18,485 bases of DNA, taken from NCBI GenBank assembly GCA_030917985.1, contig JAUPTR010000058.1, positions 1 through 18,485 of the forward strand. The letters run 5' to 3'. This stretch comes from Pseudomonadota bacterium (GTDB lineage Bacteria > Pseudomonadota > Gammaproteobacteria > Burkholderiales > SCOH01). The number at the start of each line of letters is the position of its first letter. The first letter of the stretch is position 1. The notes beneath the pieces are model-generated. The model had not been told where the DNA came from. It was given only the letters and a program-made list of their open reading frames with translations, and did not search any database. Shown piece by piece: positions 6,645 to 14,393 of the stretch. The position numbers and the translations under genes are program-made.

Positions 6645-7381
6645 AACGTTTGTGGTTACCGGGTGCATTGTTGAGCATGATGCTGGTACCGTTTGCCGTT
6701 GCCGATGATGACAGCGATCTGAAAAGTGCCAGGATTCATACCGAGTTGTCCTATCAGTATTTTTTGCGTGGCCAGTATGGCGTGGCACTGGACGAAGCGC
6801 GTATCGCCATCAAGGCCAAGCGCAGTTACGCACCTGCCTACAATACGCTGGCAATGATCAATGCCGAACTGAAGGAAGATGAGGCGGCAGAAGATGCCTT
6901 CAAGGATGGACTCGGTTATCAGCCGAGCGATTCGGACCTGAATCACAACTATGGCTGGTTCTTGTGCCAGCGCGGGCGTGCCAAGGATTCGATCAAGTAT
7001 TTCCGTACTGCCTTGAAAAACCCCTTGTACGCCTCGCCGGAAAAGGCCCTGGTAAGTGCCGGGGTGTGTTCAATGCGTGCCGGTGACAGCGAGGCCGCCA
7101 ATGTGTTTTTTGACAAGGCATTGATGCTGAAGCCGGACTACCCGCCGGCCCTGTGGCATCTGGCCGAAGAAAACTTCAAGTTGAACCGGCCTGGCGATGC
7201 CCGGCGTAACCTGTTGCGTTATCACCGTGTGGCCGGCAAAACTTCCGCTTCTCTCTGGCTAGGTGTGCGAATCGAGCGCCGCCTGGGTGACAAGGAGGCG
7301 GAAATGGGCTACGCCAGCAAACTGAAAAATAACTTTCCCGAATCGCGGGAAACCGCCGAGATGCTGAATGGACAGCCATGA
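6641..7381 (+). CDS. pilF: Type IV pilus biogenesis TPR protein PilF/PilW
   Basis: PilF/PilW is a tetratricopeptide-repeat protein that helps the PilQ secretin multimerise in the outer membrane. The 246 residues begin with a signal peptide (MKRLWLPGALLSMML..., cleavage after about A21). Several TPR units follow, with typical helices such as AYNTLAMINAELKEDEAAEDAF and LNHNYGWFLCQRGRAKDSIKYF. The LNHNYGWFLC stretch is characteristic of PilF. The best-known homologues are lipoproteins, but here no cysteine lies near the cleavage site, so this copy looks like a soluble periplasmic protein. It overlaps rlmN and rodZ by 4 nt each, which is the usual betaproteobacterial arrangement. Confidence 0.92.
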   Translation: MKRLWLPGALLSMMLVPFAVADDDSDLKSARIHTELSYQYFLRGQYGVALDEARIAIKAKRSYAPAYNTLAMINAELKEDEAAEDAFKDGLGYQPSDSDLNHNYGWFLCQRGRAKDSIKYFRTALKNPLYASPEKALVSAGVCSMRAGDSEAANVFFDKALMLKPDYPPALWHLAEENFKLNRPGDARRNLLRYHRVAGKTSASLWLGVRIERRLGDKEAEMGYASKLKNNFPESRETAEMLNGQP

Positions 7382-8265
7382 TGATGGACGTAGCGGAAGT
7401 TGAAAAACAGCCAGCCAGCCCAGGCCAAATGCTGCGGGCGGCCCGTGAGGCAAAGGGCTGGAAAGTGGAGCTGGTTGCCAGTCAGCTGAAATTGTCGCGA
7501 CGTCAGATTGAGGCGCTGGAAGCCGATGCGTTTGCCGATTTGCCTGGCTTGACCTTTGTGCGCGGTTTTGTGCGTAATTACGCACGTGTGCTTGAAATCG
7601 ATACAGATCCGATTCTGGCCTTGCTGGAGCGGCATGCCAGCCCGGATACCTCATTCGAGATCAAGGCGCCGCCACTCGCCAAGTTGCCCAAGGGTGCGGG
7701 GGGGTATCCCGGGCAGAGCAGGCCGCCATATCGACTGGTGTTGATGGTGCTTGGCATGGTCAGCGTCACGCTGGGCGGTTTTGCCTGGTTCAACTATTCA
7801 CACGTTGAACCGGAGCTGCAAATAACACCTGCCACAGCACCGGTTGTGGTCGTCGCTCCGGTTGTGCCTGTTGCGCCAACAATCGACGAGGCAGCCAGTA
7901 CCAACGCTGCGCCGGCTTTGGCTGCTGCCAGTGCCGAAGCAACACCAGGCACTGTCGCTCCCGTTGCTGCTCCTGTCGTGCCTGCGGTCGAAGCGGCTTC
8001 AACACCGCCTGACGCAGCCGGCACCGCAGCTGGTCAGCTACGTTTGATGTTTGAGGGTGATTCGTGGGTGGATATTCGCGATGCCGATGGCAACAAGGTG
8101 GTAGCACGTTTGTATCGGCCTGGAGCCGAAGACACTTTGAGTGGCAAGCCGCCGTTCAAACTGGTAATCGGCAATGCAGCGCAGGTAAAACTCTTCTATA
8201 ATGGCCAGCCTGTTGATTTGGCGGCACATGTCAAAGTGAATGTTGCGCGTCTGCAACTCGACTGA
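7378..8265 (+). CDS. rodZ: Cytoskeleton protein RodZ (HTH plus DUF4115)
   Basis: RodZ links the MreB filament to the elongasome in the inner membrane and supports rod shape. The 295 residues show the family layout. A cytoplasmic Cro/CI-type helix-turn-helix spans about 16-75 (GQMLRAAREAKGW...LSRRQIEALEAD). One membrane helix spans about 119-140. A long Ala/Val/Pro-rich periplasmic linker (150-215) follows, then a C-terminal DUF4115 beta domain (218-295, with SWVDIRDADG and PPFKLVIGNA). Three ATG codons in a row (7378, 7381, 7384) are possible starts; the first overlaps the pilF stop by 4 nt. The linker is low-complexity and probably varies between relatives. The stop is followed after 6 nt by a strong hairpin before ispG. 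Confidence 0.93.
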   Translation: MMMDVAEVEKQPASPGQMLRAAREAKGWKVELVASQLKLSRRQIEALEADAFADLPGLTFVRGFVRNYARVLEIDTDPILALLERHASPDTSFEIKAPPLAKLPKGAGGYPGQSRPPYRLVLMVLGMVSVTLGGFAWFNYSHVEPELQITPATAPVVVVAPVVPVAPTIDEAASTNAAPALAAASAEATPGTVAPVAAPVVPAVEAASTPPDAAGTAAGQLRLMFEGDSWVDIRDADGNKVVARLYRPGAEDTLSGKPPFKLVIGNAAQVKLFYNGQPVDLAAHVKVNVARLQLD

Positions 8266-8271
8266 GTTTCC

Positions 8272-8293
8272 TTGGCCGGCATTTGCCGGCCAA
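8272..8293 (+). promoter_or_regulatory. Perfect hairpin between rodZ and ispG
   Basis: TTGGCCGGC and GCCGGCCAA form a perfect 9-bp stem around the loop ATTT, starting 6 nt after the rodZ stop and ending 20 nt before the ispG ATG. The bases that follow (TTCAAATTTTA) are only partly T-rich. It may be a leaky terminator, an RNase processing site or a transcript-stabilising hairpin. No promoter can fit between it and ispG. Confidence 0.5.
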
Positions 8294-8313
8294 TTCAAAT
8301 TTTAGGTTGTGCC

Positions 8314-9444
8314 ATGTTTCATGTAAGCATTCCCCGGCGCAAGAGCCGGCAGATTCGTGTTGGCAACGTGTTGGTGGGTGGTGATGCGCCCATTTCGGTG
8401 CAGACCATGACCAACACCGAAACCTGCGATGTCGACGCCACCGTGGCGCAAATCGAGCGTGCCGCGAAGGTCGGTGCGGATATCGTGCGCGTGTCGGTGC
8501 CGTCGATGGATGCCGCCGAGGCGTTTGGAGAAATACGCAAGCGTTCGCCCGTGCCACTGGTGACCGACATCCATTTCGATTACAAGATTGCGCTACGGGT
8601 GGCCGAGCTGGGTGCCGATTGTCTGCGCATCAATCCGGGCAATATCGGCCGTGAAGACCGGGTACGGGCAGTGGTGCAGTCTGCCAAGGATCACGGCATT
8701 CCGATTCGCATCGGCGTGAATGCCGGTTCGCTCGAAAAAGATCTGCAAAAGAAATATGGCGAGCCAACGCCGTCGGCGCTGGTTGAGTCGGCAATGCGCC
8801 ATATCGATATCCTCGACAAGCTGGGCTTTCAGGATTTCAAAGTCAGCGTCAAGGCGTCAGAAGTGTTCATGGCGGTAGAAGCCTACAAACTGCTGGCGCA
8901 GCAGATTGAGCAGCCGCTGCATCTGGGCATTACCGAGGCTGGTGGTTTCCGCTCTGGGGCGGTGAAGTCGGCAATTGGCCTGGGTATGCTGCTGTCGCAG
9001 GGCATTGGCGATACCATTCGCGTGTCGCTGGCGGCAGATCCGATTGAAGAGGTGCGTGTCGGTTTCGATATTCTCAAGTCGCTGCATTTGCGCAACAAGG
9101 GAGTGAACATCATTGCCTGCCCGTCGTGCTCGCGCCAGGAATTTGACGTAATCAAAACCGTCAACCTGCTGGAGCAGCGGCTGGAAGATATCACCGAGCA
9201 TCTGGATGTGGCGGTGATCGGTTGCGTGGTAAACGGCCCGGGTGAAGCCAAGGAGGCGGATCTGGGCGTGGCCGGCGGTAGCCCGAACCTGTTTTATGTG
9301 GATGGCAAGCCCAGCCACAAGGTTGATGCCAACTCGATTGCCGATGAAATGGAGCGCCAGGTGCGCGCCAAAATCGCCTTGCGGCGTGAACTGAGGCTGG
9401 GTGAGCAGGATAGTGGCAAAGTCATTCCGATCAAGCCGGTTTGA
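8314..9444 (+). CDS. ispG: 4-hydroxy-3-methylbut-2-enyl diphosphate synthase IspG (GcpE)
   Basis: IspG converts MEcPP to HMBPP, the penultimate step of the MEP isoprenoid pathway, using a [4Fe-4S] cluster. The 376 residues are close to the E. coli length. The TIM-barrel half carries VTDIHFDYKIAL, CLRINPGNIG and LGITEAG (204-210). The C-terminal cluster half has C269 and C272 in CPSCSRQEFD, C304 in GCVVNGPGEA, and the fourth ligand E311. The ATG at 8314 gives MFHVSIPRRKS, the normal N-terminus; an in-frame TTG at 8272 would start inside the hairpin and is rejected. The ribosome site (TAGG) is weak. It follows rodZ in the conserved pilF-rodZ-ispG-hisS order. Confidence 0.97.
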   Translation: MFHVSIPRRKSRQIRVGNVLVGGDAPISVQTMTNTETCDVDATVAQIERAAKVGADIVRVSVPSMDAAEAFGEIRKRSPVPLVTDIHFDYKIALRVAELGADCLRINPGNIGREDRVRAVVQSAKDHGIPIRIGVNAGSLEKDLQKKYGEPTPSALVESAMRHIDILDKLGFQDFKVSVKASEVFMAVEAYKLLAQQIEQPLHLGITEAGGFRSGAVKSAIGLGMLLSQGIGDTIRVSLAADPIEEVRVGFDILKSLHLRNKGVNIIACPSCSRQEFDVIKTVNLLEQRLEDITEHLDVAVIGCVVNGPGEAKEADLGVAGGSPNLFYVDGKPSHKVDANSIADEMERQVRAKIALRRELRLGEQDSGKVIPIKPV

Positions 9445-9475
9445 CCACAACATTCAAGTATAAAGATCGTTTTTA

Positions 9476-10744
9476 ATGAGTAATCTGATCCAGGCCATTC
9501 GTGGCATGAACGACATCACCCCGGAGGATTCGGTGTGGTGGTTGCATTTTGAAACAATCGTGCGTGAATGGGCGCATGCCTACGGTTATCAGAATATCCG
9601 TATGCCGATTGTTGAAAAGACCGATCTGTTTGTGCGTTCCATCGGCGAAGTGACTGACATCGTCGAAAAAGAGATGTACAGCTTCGAGGATTCGCTCAAC
9701 GGCGACAAATTGACTTTGCGCCCGGAAGGTACGGCCTCTTGCCTGCGCGCGGTGTTGCAGAACAATCTGCTGCATCAGGGCCCGCAGCGGCTATATTACA
9801 GCGGCCCGATGTTCCGTCACGAGCGCCCGCAGAAAGGGCGTTATCGCCAGTTCCATCAAGTCGGCGTGGAGGCGTTGGGATTTAACGGTCCGGACGTGGA
9901 TGCCGAACTGATCGTAATGACTGCCGATTTATGGCAGCGCCTCGGTTTACGCAATATCGAGCTGCAATTGAATACGCTTGGCACCAGCGAAGAACGCGCG
10001 GCGCATCGTGCCGAACTCGTTACTTATCTGGAAGCCAATGCCGAGTTGCTGGATGAGGATGGCAAGCGCCGTCTGCACAGCAACCCGCTGCGCGTGCTGG
10101 ATACCAAGAACCCGCAAATGCAGGCGCTGGTCGAAGCCGCACCCAAGCTGATCGACTTTATCGGTGATGTCTCGCGCCAGCATTTTGAAACGCTGCAGTC
10201 GCTGTTGCGTCAGGCTGGCATCGATTTTGTTATCAATCCGCGCCTGGTTCGTGGCCTCGACTATTACAATCTCACCGTGTTCGAATGGGTTACCAGCGAG
10301 CTTGGCGCGCAGGGCACGGTGTGTGGTGGCGGCCGTTACGATGGCCTGATCGAAATGCTGGGCGGCAAGCCGACACCCGCCTGTGGTTTTGGCATGGGGA
10401 TCGAGCGCCTGCTGTTGTTGATGCAGGCCCAGGGCCTGAACCAGCCCGCTGTTTGTGTCGACGCATATATCGCTTGTTTTGGTGATGCTGCCATGGGTTT
10501 TGCATTGCAGGCCGCCCAGAGACTGCGTCAGGCAGGCCTGGCGGTGCAGCTGCATTGTGGCGGTGGTAGTTTCAAATCGCAGATGCGCAAGGCGGATGCC
10601 AGTGGTGCCCGTGTTGCGGTCATCATCGGCGACGACGAAGTGGCTGGCCGGCAACTCAGCATCAAGCCGTTGCGTGGCGAGGGCAAACAACAACTGGTGG
10701 CATTGGCTGATGCTGCCGCACACATCAAACATCTAGAGGATTGA
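9476..10744 (+). CDS. hisS: Histidine--tRNA ligase
   Basis: HisRS charges tRNA-His. The 422 residues contain all class II motifs: LRPEGT (81-86), motif 2 around FRHERPQKGRYRQFHQVG (113-130), the HisRS signatures RGLDYYN (259-265) and GGGRYDG (284-290), and motif 3 GFGMGIERL (304-312). An anticodon-binding domain fills about 327-422. The N-terminal IQAIRGMND is diagnostic. The ATG follows ispG by 31 nt with only a poor ribosome site. One base separates its stop from the yfgM start. A catalytically inactive paralogue, hisZ, begins near the right edge of the window. Confidence 0.98.
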   Translation: MSNLIQAIRGMNDITPEDSVWWLHFETIVREWAHAYGYQNIRMPIVEKTDLFVRSIGEVTDIVEKEMYSFEDSLNGDKLTLRPEGTASCLRAVLQNNLLHQGPQRLYYSGPMFRHERPQKGRYRQFHQVGVEALGFNGPDVDAELIVMTADLWQRLGLRNIELQLNTLGTSEERAAHRAELVTYLEANAELLDEDGKRRLHSNPLRVLDTKNPQMQALVEAAPKLIDFIGDVSRQHFETLQSLLRQAGIDFVINPRLVRGLDYYNLTVFEWVTSELGAQGTVCGGGRYDGLIEMLGGKPTPACGFGMGIERLLLLMQAQGLNQPAVCVDAYIACFGDAAMGFALQAAQRLRQAGLAVQLHCGGGSFKSQMRKADASGARVAVIIGDDEVAGRQLSIKPLRGEGKQQLVALADAAAHIKHLED

Positions 10745-10745
10745 C

Positions 10746-11384
10746 ATGGCCGCCTACGACCTGCAGGAACAGGAACAGATCGACAATATCAAGGCACTGT
10801 GGAAGCAATGGGGGCCGTTGGTCATGACAGTATTGCTGGCCGCGGTACTTGGCATCGTAGGCAGCAAGGTCTGGAGTTCTTACAAGCTGGGCCGGGCCGA
10901 AGCAGCATCAGCCCAGTATGTCCTCCTGGAAAAGACCCTGCAGACCGAAGACCTGGCCAATGCCCAAAAGCAGCTTGCCGTTCTCAAGGCTGAATATGCG
11001 GGTAGCCCTTATGCCAGTCGTGGCGCGTTGTTGTTGGCCAGAACGCTGGTCACGAAAAAAGATCTGAAGGCGGCTCAGGAGCAGCTGCAATGGGTGCTGC
11101 AGCAGAGCAAGGAAGATGACCTCAAGGATCTGACCCGTATGCGTCTCGCCGCTGTGCAGCTGGATCAGAAACAATATGCAGAGGCGCTGAAAACGCTTGA
11201 AGCCAAGCCAATCGAGGCATTTGTTGCATCGTTTGCAGAGTTGAAGGGCGATATCATGCTGGCATCGGGCAAAACAGCCGATGCGGCCAAGGCTTACGAA
11301 ATCGCCATCAATAAAATCGACAAGGAAAGCCCGCAGTATCGGTTTCTGCAGTTGAAAGTAGATGCCCTGGAGGCTGCCAAGTGA
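10746..11384 (+). CDS. yfgM: YfgM-family ancillary SecYEG translocon subunit
   Basis: YfgM is a single-pass inner-membrane protein that, in E. coli, partners PpiD at the SecYEG translocon and assists periplasmic folding. The 212 residues start MAAYDLQEQEQIDNIKALWKQWG, the typical YfgM N-terminus. One membrane helix follows (about 23-43). After that comes a periplasmic tetratricopeptide-like domain rich in Lys, Gln and Ala (TPR_21). It sits between hisS and bamB exactly as in many beta- and gammaproteobacteria: 1 nt after hisS, and overlapping the bamB GTG start by 4 nt (GTGA). Transfer of the detailed function from E. coli is by homology and position. Confidence 0.92.
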   Translation: MAAYDLQEQEQIDNIKALWKQWGPLVMTVLLAAVLGIVGSKVWSSYKLGRAEAASAQYVLLEKTLQTEDLANAQKQLAVLKAEYAGSPYASRGALLLARTLVTKKDLKAAQEQLQWVLQQSKEDDLKDLTRMRLAAVQLDQKQYAEALKTLEAKPIEAFVASFAELKGDIMLASGKTADAAKAYEIAINKIDKESPQYRFLQLKVDALEAAK

Positions 11385-12517
11385 AGCAGTCACGCCTGAG
11401 GCTGATTGTTGCCACTCTCGGGCTCGCCATACTGTCGGCGTGTTCGTCAACCGACAACGCCCCCGAGCCTGCGGACCTTCCGAAAATAACCGAGTTCAAT
11501 CAGCTGCCATTGGTCTGGTCGCAACGCGTTGCTACGGCAGACGACATGGTGTTCACTCCATGGCTGGCCCAGAATGGCGTGGTTTATGCTGCCTCAGCCA
11601 AAGGATTGGTTGAAGGTTATGAATTTGCAACCGGAAAGCGGGTTCTGGAGCTGAAAACGGGTAAGCCGCTTTCCGGTGCAATCGGTGGAGATGAGCAGGG
11701 GTTTTATCTCGGCACCAGCAAGGGCGAGGTATTGGCTTATGACTTTTCCGGCCAGCTTCGCTGGAGCGTGCGGGTTGGCAGTGAAGTGCTGGTACCACCC
11801 AAAACTGCGTTGGGCGCGGTTCTGGTTCGGGTGAATGATGGCAGCGTGGTTGCACTGGATGCGAAGGATGGCGCGCGCAAGTGGGTATATCAGCGTTCTC
11901 TGCCATCGCTGACCTTGCGTAGCCAGGGGCAGTTGCAAATTGCCGGGCGCAGGCTTCTGCTGGGCACGCCGGGCGGAAAACTCGCTGCCTTGAGCCTGGG
12001 CGATGGCGGTTTGCAGTGGGAGGCTACCGTCGCCCAGCCGCGAGGTGCCACCGAACTGGAGCGGATTGCAGATGTGGCCAGTGCACCGGTTAGCGATGGC
12101 AAACTGGCCTGCACCGTTGCTTATCAAGGGCGGCTGATTTGTGCGGATATCGAAAACGGCAACGTACTGTGGTCGCGTGATGTCTCCAGTAGCTACGGCG
12201 TGGGCATGGATCTGCGCAATGTGTATGTGACCGATGAGTTGGGCGCCGTTTACGCCTACGACAAGCAAAGCGGCCGCAACCTCTGGAAACAGGCACGCTT
12301 GTATGCCAGGGCGGTTACTGCTCCAACCGTAGTTGGCAATTTTGTCCTGGTGGGTGATTACGAAGGCGTGGTGCATCTGCTTTCGGCGGAGGATGGATCA
12401 TTCCTTGGTCGTGCCGAAACCGACGGATCGGCGATTCGTCTGGCGCCGCAAGTGGTGCAGGAAAAGGTGATGGTGCAGACGGCCAAGGGAACGGTAGCTG
12501 TGTTTTCCATCAAATAA
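11381..12517 (+). CDS. bamB: Outer membrane protein assembly factor BamB (lipoprotein)
   Basis: BamB is an eight-bladed beta-propeller lipoprotein that works with BamA to insert beta-barrel proteins. The 378 residues open with a lipoprotein signal and lipobox LSAC, with C21 as the lipidated residue and Ser at +2 (outer-membrane sorting). PQQ-like repeats follow, recognisable by VVALDAKDGARKWVYQ, LSLGDGGLQWEA, ICADIENGNVLWSRD and YAYDKQSGRNLWKQ. The start is GTG at 11381, overlapping the yfgM stop, with a GGAGG ribosome site about 8 nt upstream. It is followed by a terminator-like hairpin and then der, the common yfgM-bamB-der order. Confidence 0.96.
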   Translation: MKQSRLRLIVATLGLAILSACSSTDNAPEPADLPKITEFNQLPLVWSQRVATADDMVFTPWLAQNGVVYAASAKGLVEGYEFATGKRVLELKTGKPLSGAIGGDEQGFYLGTSKGEVLAYDFSGQLRWSVRVGSEVLVPPKTALGAVLVRVNDGSVVALDAKDGARKWVYQRSLPSLTLRSQGQLQIAGRRLLLGTPGGKLAALSLGDGGLQWEATVAQPRGATELERIADVASAPVSDGKLACTVAYQGRLICADIENGNVLWSRDVSSSYGVGMDLRNVYVTDELGAVYAYDKQSGRNLWKQARLYARAVTAPTVVGNFVLVGDYEGVVHLLSAEDGSFLGRAETDGSAIRLAPQVVQEKVMVQTAKGTVAVFSIK

Positions 12518-12539
12518 GCGTTCATGTGCTGTTTTATGC

Positions 12540-12571
12540 AGGTGCCGGGATTCCCGGCACCTATCGTTTTT
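12540..12571 (+). terminator. Terminator-like hairpin after bamB
   Basis: AGGTGCCGGG and CCCGGCACCT form a perfect 10-bp stem with a three-base loop ATT (12540-12562), followed by ATCG and five T. The T-tract starts a few bases late, so termination may be partial. The der start is only 28 bases after the T-tract. Confidence 0.65.
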
Positions 12572-12576
12572 CTGAA

Positions 12577-12590
12577 TCCGGCATTCCGGA
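12577..12590 (+). promoter_or_regulatory. Small hairpin overlapping the der ribosome site
   Basis: TCCGG and CCGGA form a 5-bp stem around CATT, and the 3' arm shares bases with the strong GGAGG Shine-Dalgarno at 12588-12592 upstream of the der ATG. The pairing could modestly limit ribosome access. The stem is short and may be chance. Confidence 0.3.
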
Positions 12591-12598
12591 GGTGTTGA

Positions 12599-13927
12599 AT
12601 GAAACCGACAATAGTACTGGTAGGTCGACCGAACGTCGGTAAGTCTACACTGTTCAATCGTCTGACCCGCACGCGCGATGCAATTGTCGCCGATATTCCC
12701 GGTCTGACCCGTGACCGCCATTATGGTCAGGGCAGACTGGGCAACAAGCCTTATCTGGTGGTTGATACCGGTGGTTTTGAGCCGGTTGCCAAAAACGGCA
12801 TTTTCCACGAAATGGCCAAGCAGACGCTGCAGGCTGTGGATGAAGCGGATATCGTGATTTTTGTGGTGGATGGCCGCAATGGTATGTCGGCGCACGACAA
12901 AGTCATTGCCGACCAGCTGCGCCGCACCAATCGGCCGGTGTATCTGGCGGTGAACAAGGCTGAAGGCTTGAATCTGTCGGTGAGCACCGCAGAGTTCTTC
13001 GAACTGGGTCTGGGTGAGCCGTATGCCATTTCCTCTGCGCACGGTCAGGGTGTGCGTGAGTTGATGGATCTGGTGCTGGACAGCTTGCCCGATCATGTTG
13101 ACGACGAAGAACCGCCGCAACACCCCAAATTCGCCGTGGTTGGCCGCCCCAATGTCGGCAAATCCACGCTGGTGAATGCCATTCTTGGCGAGCAGCGCGT
13201 GATTGCCTTTGATCAGCCGGGAACCACCCGCGACAGTATTTATATCGATTTTGAGCGTGAAGGCCATCAGTACACCATTATCGATACCGCCGGTATTCGC
13301 CGCCGTGGCAAGGTGAATGAGGTTATCGAAAAATTTTCGGTGGTAAAAACGCTGCAGTCGGTGGAAGACGCCAACGTGGTGGTGCTGGTACTGGATGCAC
13401 ATCAGGAAATTTCCGATCAGGATGCCAATATTGCCGGATTCGTGCTTGAAAGCGGCCGGGCACTGGTGGTCGCAGTCAATAAATGGGATGCGCTGGAGCA
13501 ATACAAGCGTGACTGGATCAAACGAGAGCTGGAACGCAAGTTGGGTTTCCTGTCGTTTGCCAAGCTGCATTTCATCTCTGCCTTGCATAGCCAGGGTATT
13601 GGCCCCTTGTTCAAATCGATTGATGGTGCGTATGCCGCGGCAATGGCCAAATTGTCGACGCCACGCCTGACCCGCACGCTGCTTGCTGCAGTGCAAAAAC
13701 AACAGCCGCCGCGCAATGGTCTGCATCGGCCGAAGATGCGCTACGCCCACCAAGGGGGCATGAATCCGCCAATCGTGATTATTCACGGCTCGGCGCTGGA
13801 TAGTATTCCGGATAGCTACAAGCGTTATCTGGAGCGCTATTTCATGGATGCATTCAAATTGCAGGGAACGCCTTTACGGATTCAGTTCAAGGCATCCAGC
13901 AATCCGTTCAGCGAGCGTGATAAATAA
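12599..13927 (+). CDS. der: Ribosome biogenesis GTPase Der (EngA)
   Basis: Der is an essential tandem GTPase that acts in 50S subunit maturation. The 442 residues hold two G domains and a KH-like RNA-binding C-terminus. Domain 1 has GRPNVGKS (9-16), DIPGLTRDR, DTGGF and NKAE (119-122). Domain 2 has GRPNVGKS (182-189), DQPGTTRD, DTAGIRRRGKV and NKWD (294-297). The KH-like part covers about 355-442 and contains NPPIVIIHGS. The ATG has a strong GGAGG 6 nt upstream. It follows the bamB terminator-like hairpin closely, so its transcription needs read-through or a promoter inside bamB. No terminator is seen between der and hfq. Confidence 0.98.
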   Translation: MKPTIVLVGRPNVGKSTLFNRLTRTRDAIVADIPGLTRDRHYGQGRLGNKPYLVVDTGGFEPVAKNGIFHEMAKQTLQAVDEADIVIFVVDGRNGMSAHDKVIADQLRRTNRPVYLAVNKAEGLNLSVSTAEFFELGLGEPYAISSAHGQGVRELMDLVLDSLPDHVDDEEPPQHPKFAVVGRPNVGKSTLVNAILGEQRVIAFDQPGTTRDSIYIDFEREGHQYTIIDTAGIRRRGKVNEVIEKFSVVKTLQSVEDANVVVLVLDAHQEISDQDANIAGFVLESGRALVVAVNKWDALEQYKRDWIKRELERKLGFLSFAKLHFISALHSQGIGPLFKSIDGAYAAAMAKLSTPRLTRTLLAAVQKQQPPRNGLHRPKMRYAHQGGMNPPIVIIHGSALDSIPDSYKRYLERYFMDAFKLQGTPLRIQFKASSNPFSERDK

Positions 13928-13971
13928 ATCAGCGGAATTTGCCATTGTCATGTTGCAGTGCGAACAAATGA

Positions 13972-14001
13972 TTGGCGCATTCAAGTGAATTGCAGTAAAG
14001 T
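13972..14001 (+). promoter_or_regulatory. Weak candidate promoter upstream of hfq
   Basis: TTGGCG (13972-13977) and TAAAGT (13996-14001) are 18 bases apart, each matching four of six sigma70 consensus bases. They lie in the 122-bp AT-rich gap between der and hfq. hfq may equally be read from the upstream operon. Confidence 0.25.
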
Positions 14002-14049
14002 TGCAACAGAATTCAGCAATTTGATACCACCTCAATTGGAGAAAAAATA

Positions 14050-14304
14050 ATGAGCAGCAAAGGGCAGATGTTACAAGACCCGTTTCTGAATATCCTGCGT
14101 AAAGAACATGTTCCAGTGTCAATTTATCTGGTCAACGGTATCAAACTGCAGGGCCAGATCGAGTCGTTCGATCAGTATGTCGTGTTGCTGAAAAACACAG
14201 TGACACAGATGGTTTACAAACACGCCATCTCCACCGTGGTTCCGGCTCGCTCCGTCAGCATTCCTTACGATCAGCCGGCCCAGTCAGCTGCCGGCGACGC
14301 CTGA
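14050..14304 (+). CDS. hfq: RNA-binding protein Hfq
   Basis: Hfq is a hexameric Sm-like chaperone that pairs small RNAs with mRNAs. The 84 residues keep the whole Sm core: GQMLQDPFLNILRKE, VPVSIYLVNGIKLQGQIESFDQ and the YKHAIS motif (56-61). Q9 and the K57/H58 pair on the uridine-binding face are present. The basic rim patch reads RKEH here, where E. coli has RRER. The C-terminal tail is short (about 15 residues, rich in Ala, Gln and Asp), as in many betaproteobacteria and unlike the long tail in E. coli. The ATG has GGAG 8-9 nt upstream. A good terminator follows, then hflX, the classic hfq-hflX-hflK-hflC order. Confidence 0.98.
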   Translation: MSSKGQMLQDPFLNILRKEHVPVSIYLVNGIKLQGQIESFDQYVVLLKNTVTQMVYKHAISTVVPARSVSIPYDQPAQSAAGDA

Positions 14305-14334
14305 TCCGATCCTGTTTCAGCGGATGTCTTTACA

Positions 14335-14371
14335 GCGCACATTGACCTGTCAATGTGCGTTAGTTGTTTTT
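14335..14371 (+). terminator. Rho-independent terminator after hfq
   Basis: CGCACATTGA and TCAATGTGCG form a perfect 10-bp stem around CCTG (14336-14359). A T-rich tail TTAGTTGTTTTT runs to 14371. This fits an intrinsic terminator 31 nt after the hfq stop. The hflX start is only 22 bases past the T-tract, so it may be a partial terminator. Confidence 0.75.
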
Positions 14372-14393
14372 ATCGGATGAAATAGCTCCCACC

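Noticed and set aside
12398..13786. A 462-codon minus-strand open frame opposite der
   Set aside because: It lies opposite a gene with two complete G domains. The translation is rich in His, Gln and Arg as expected of antisense shadow frames.
14364..14393. TTG start for hflX 30 bases upstream
   Set aside because: It falls inside the hfq terminator T-tract and adds residues not found in HflX; the GTG at 14394 gives the family N-terminus.
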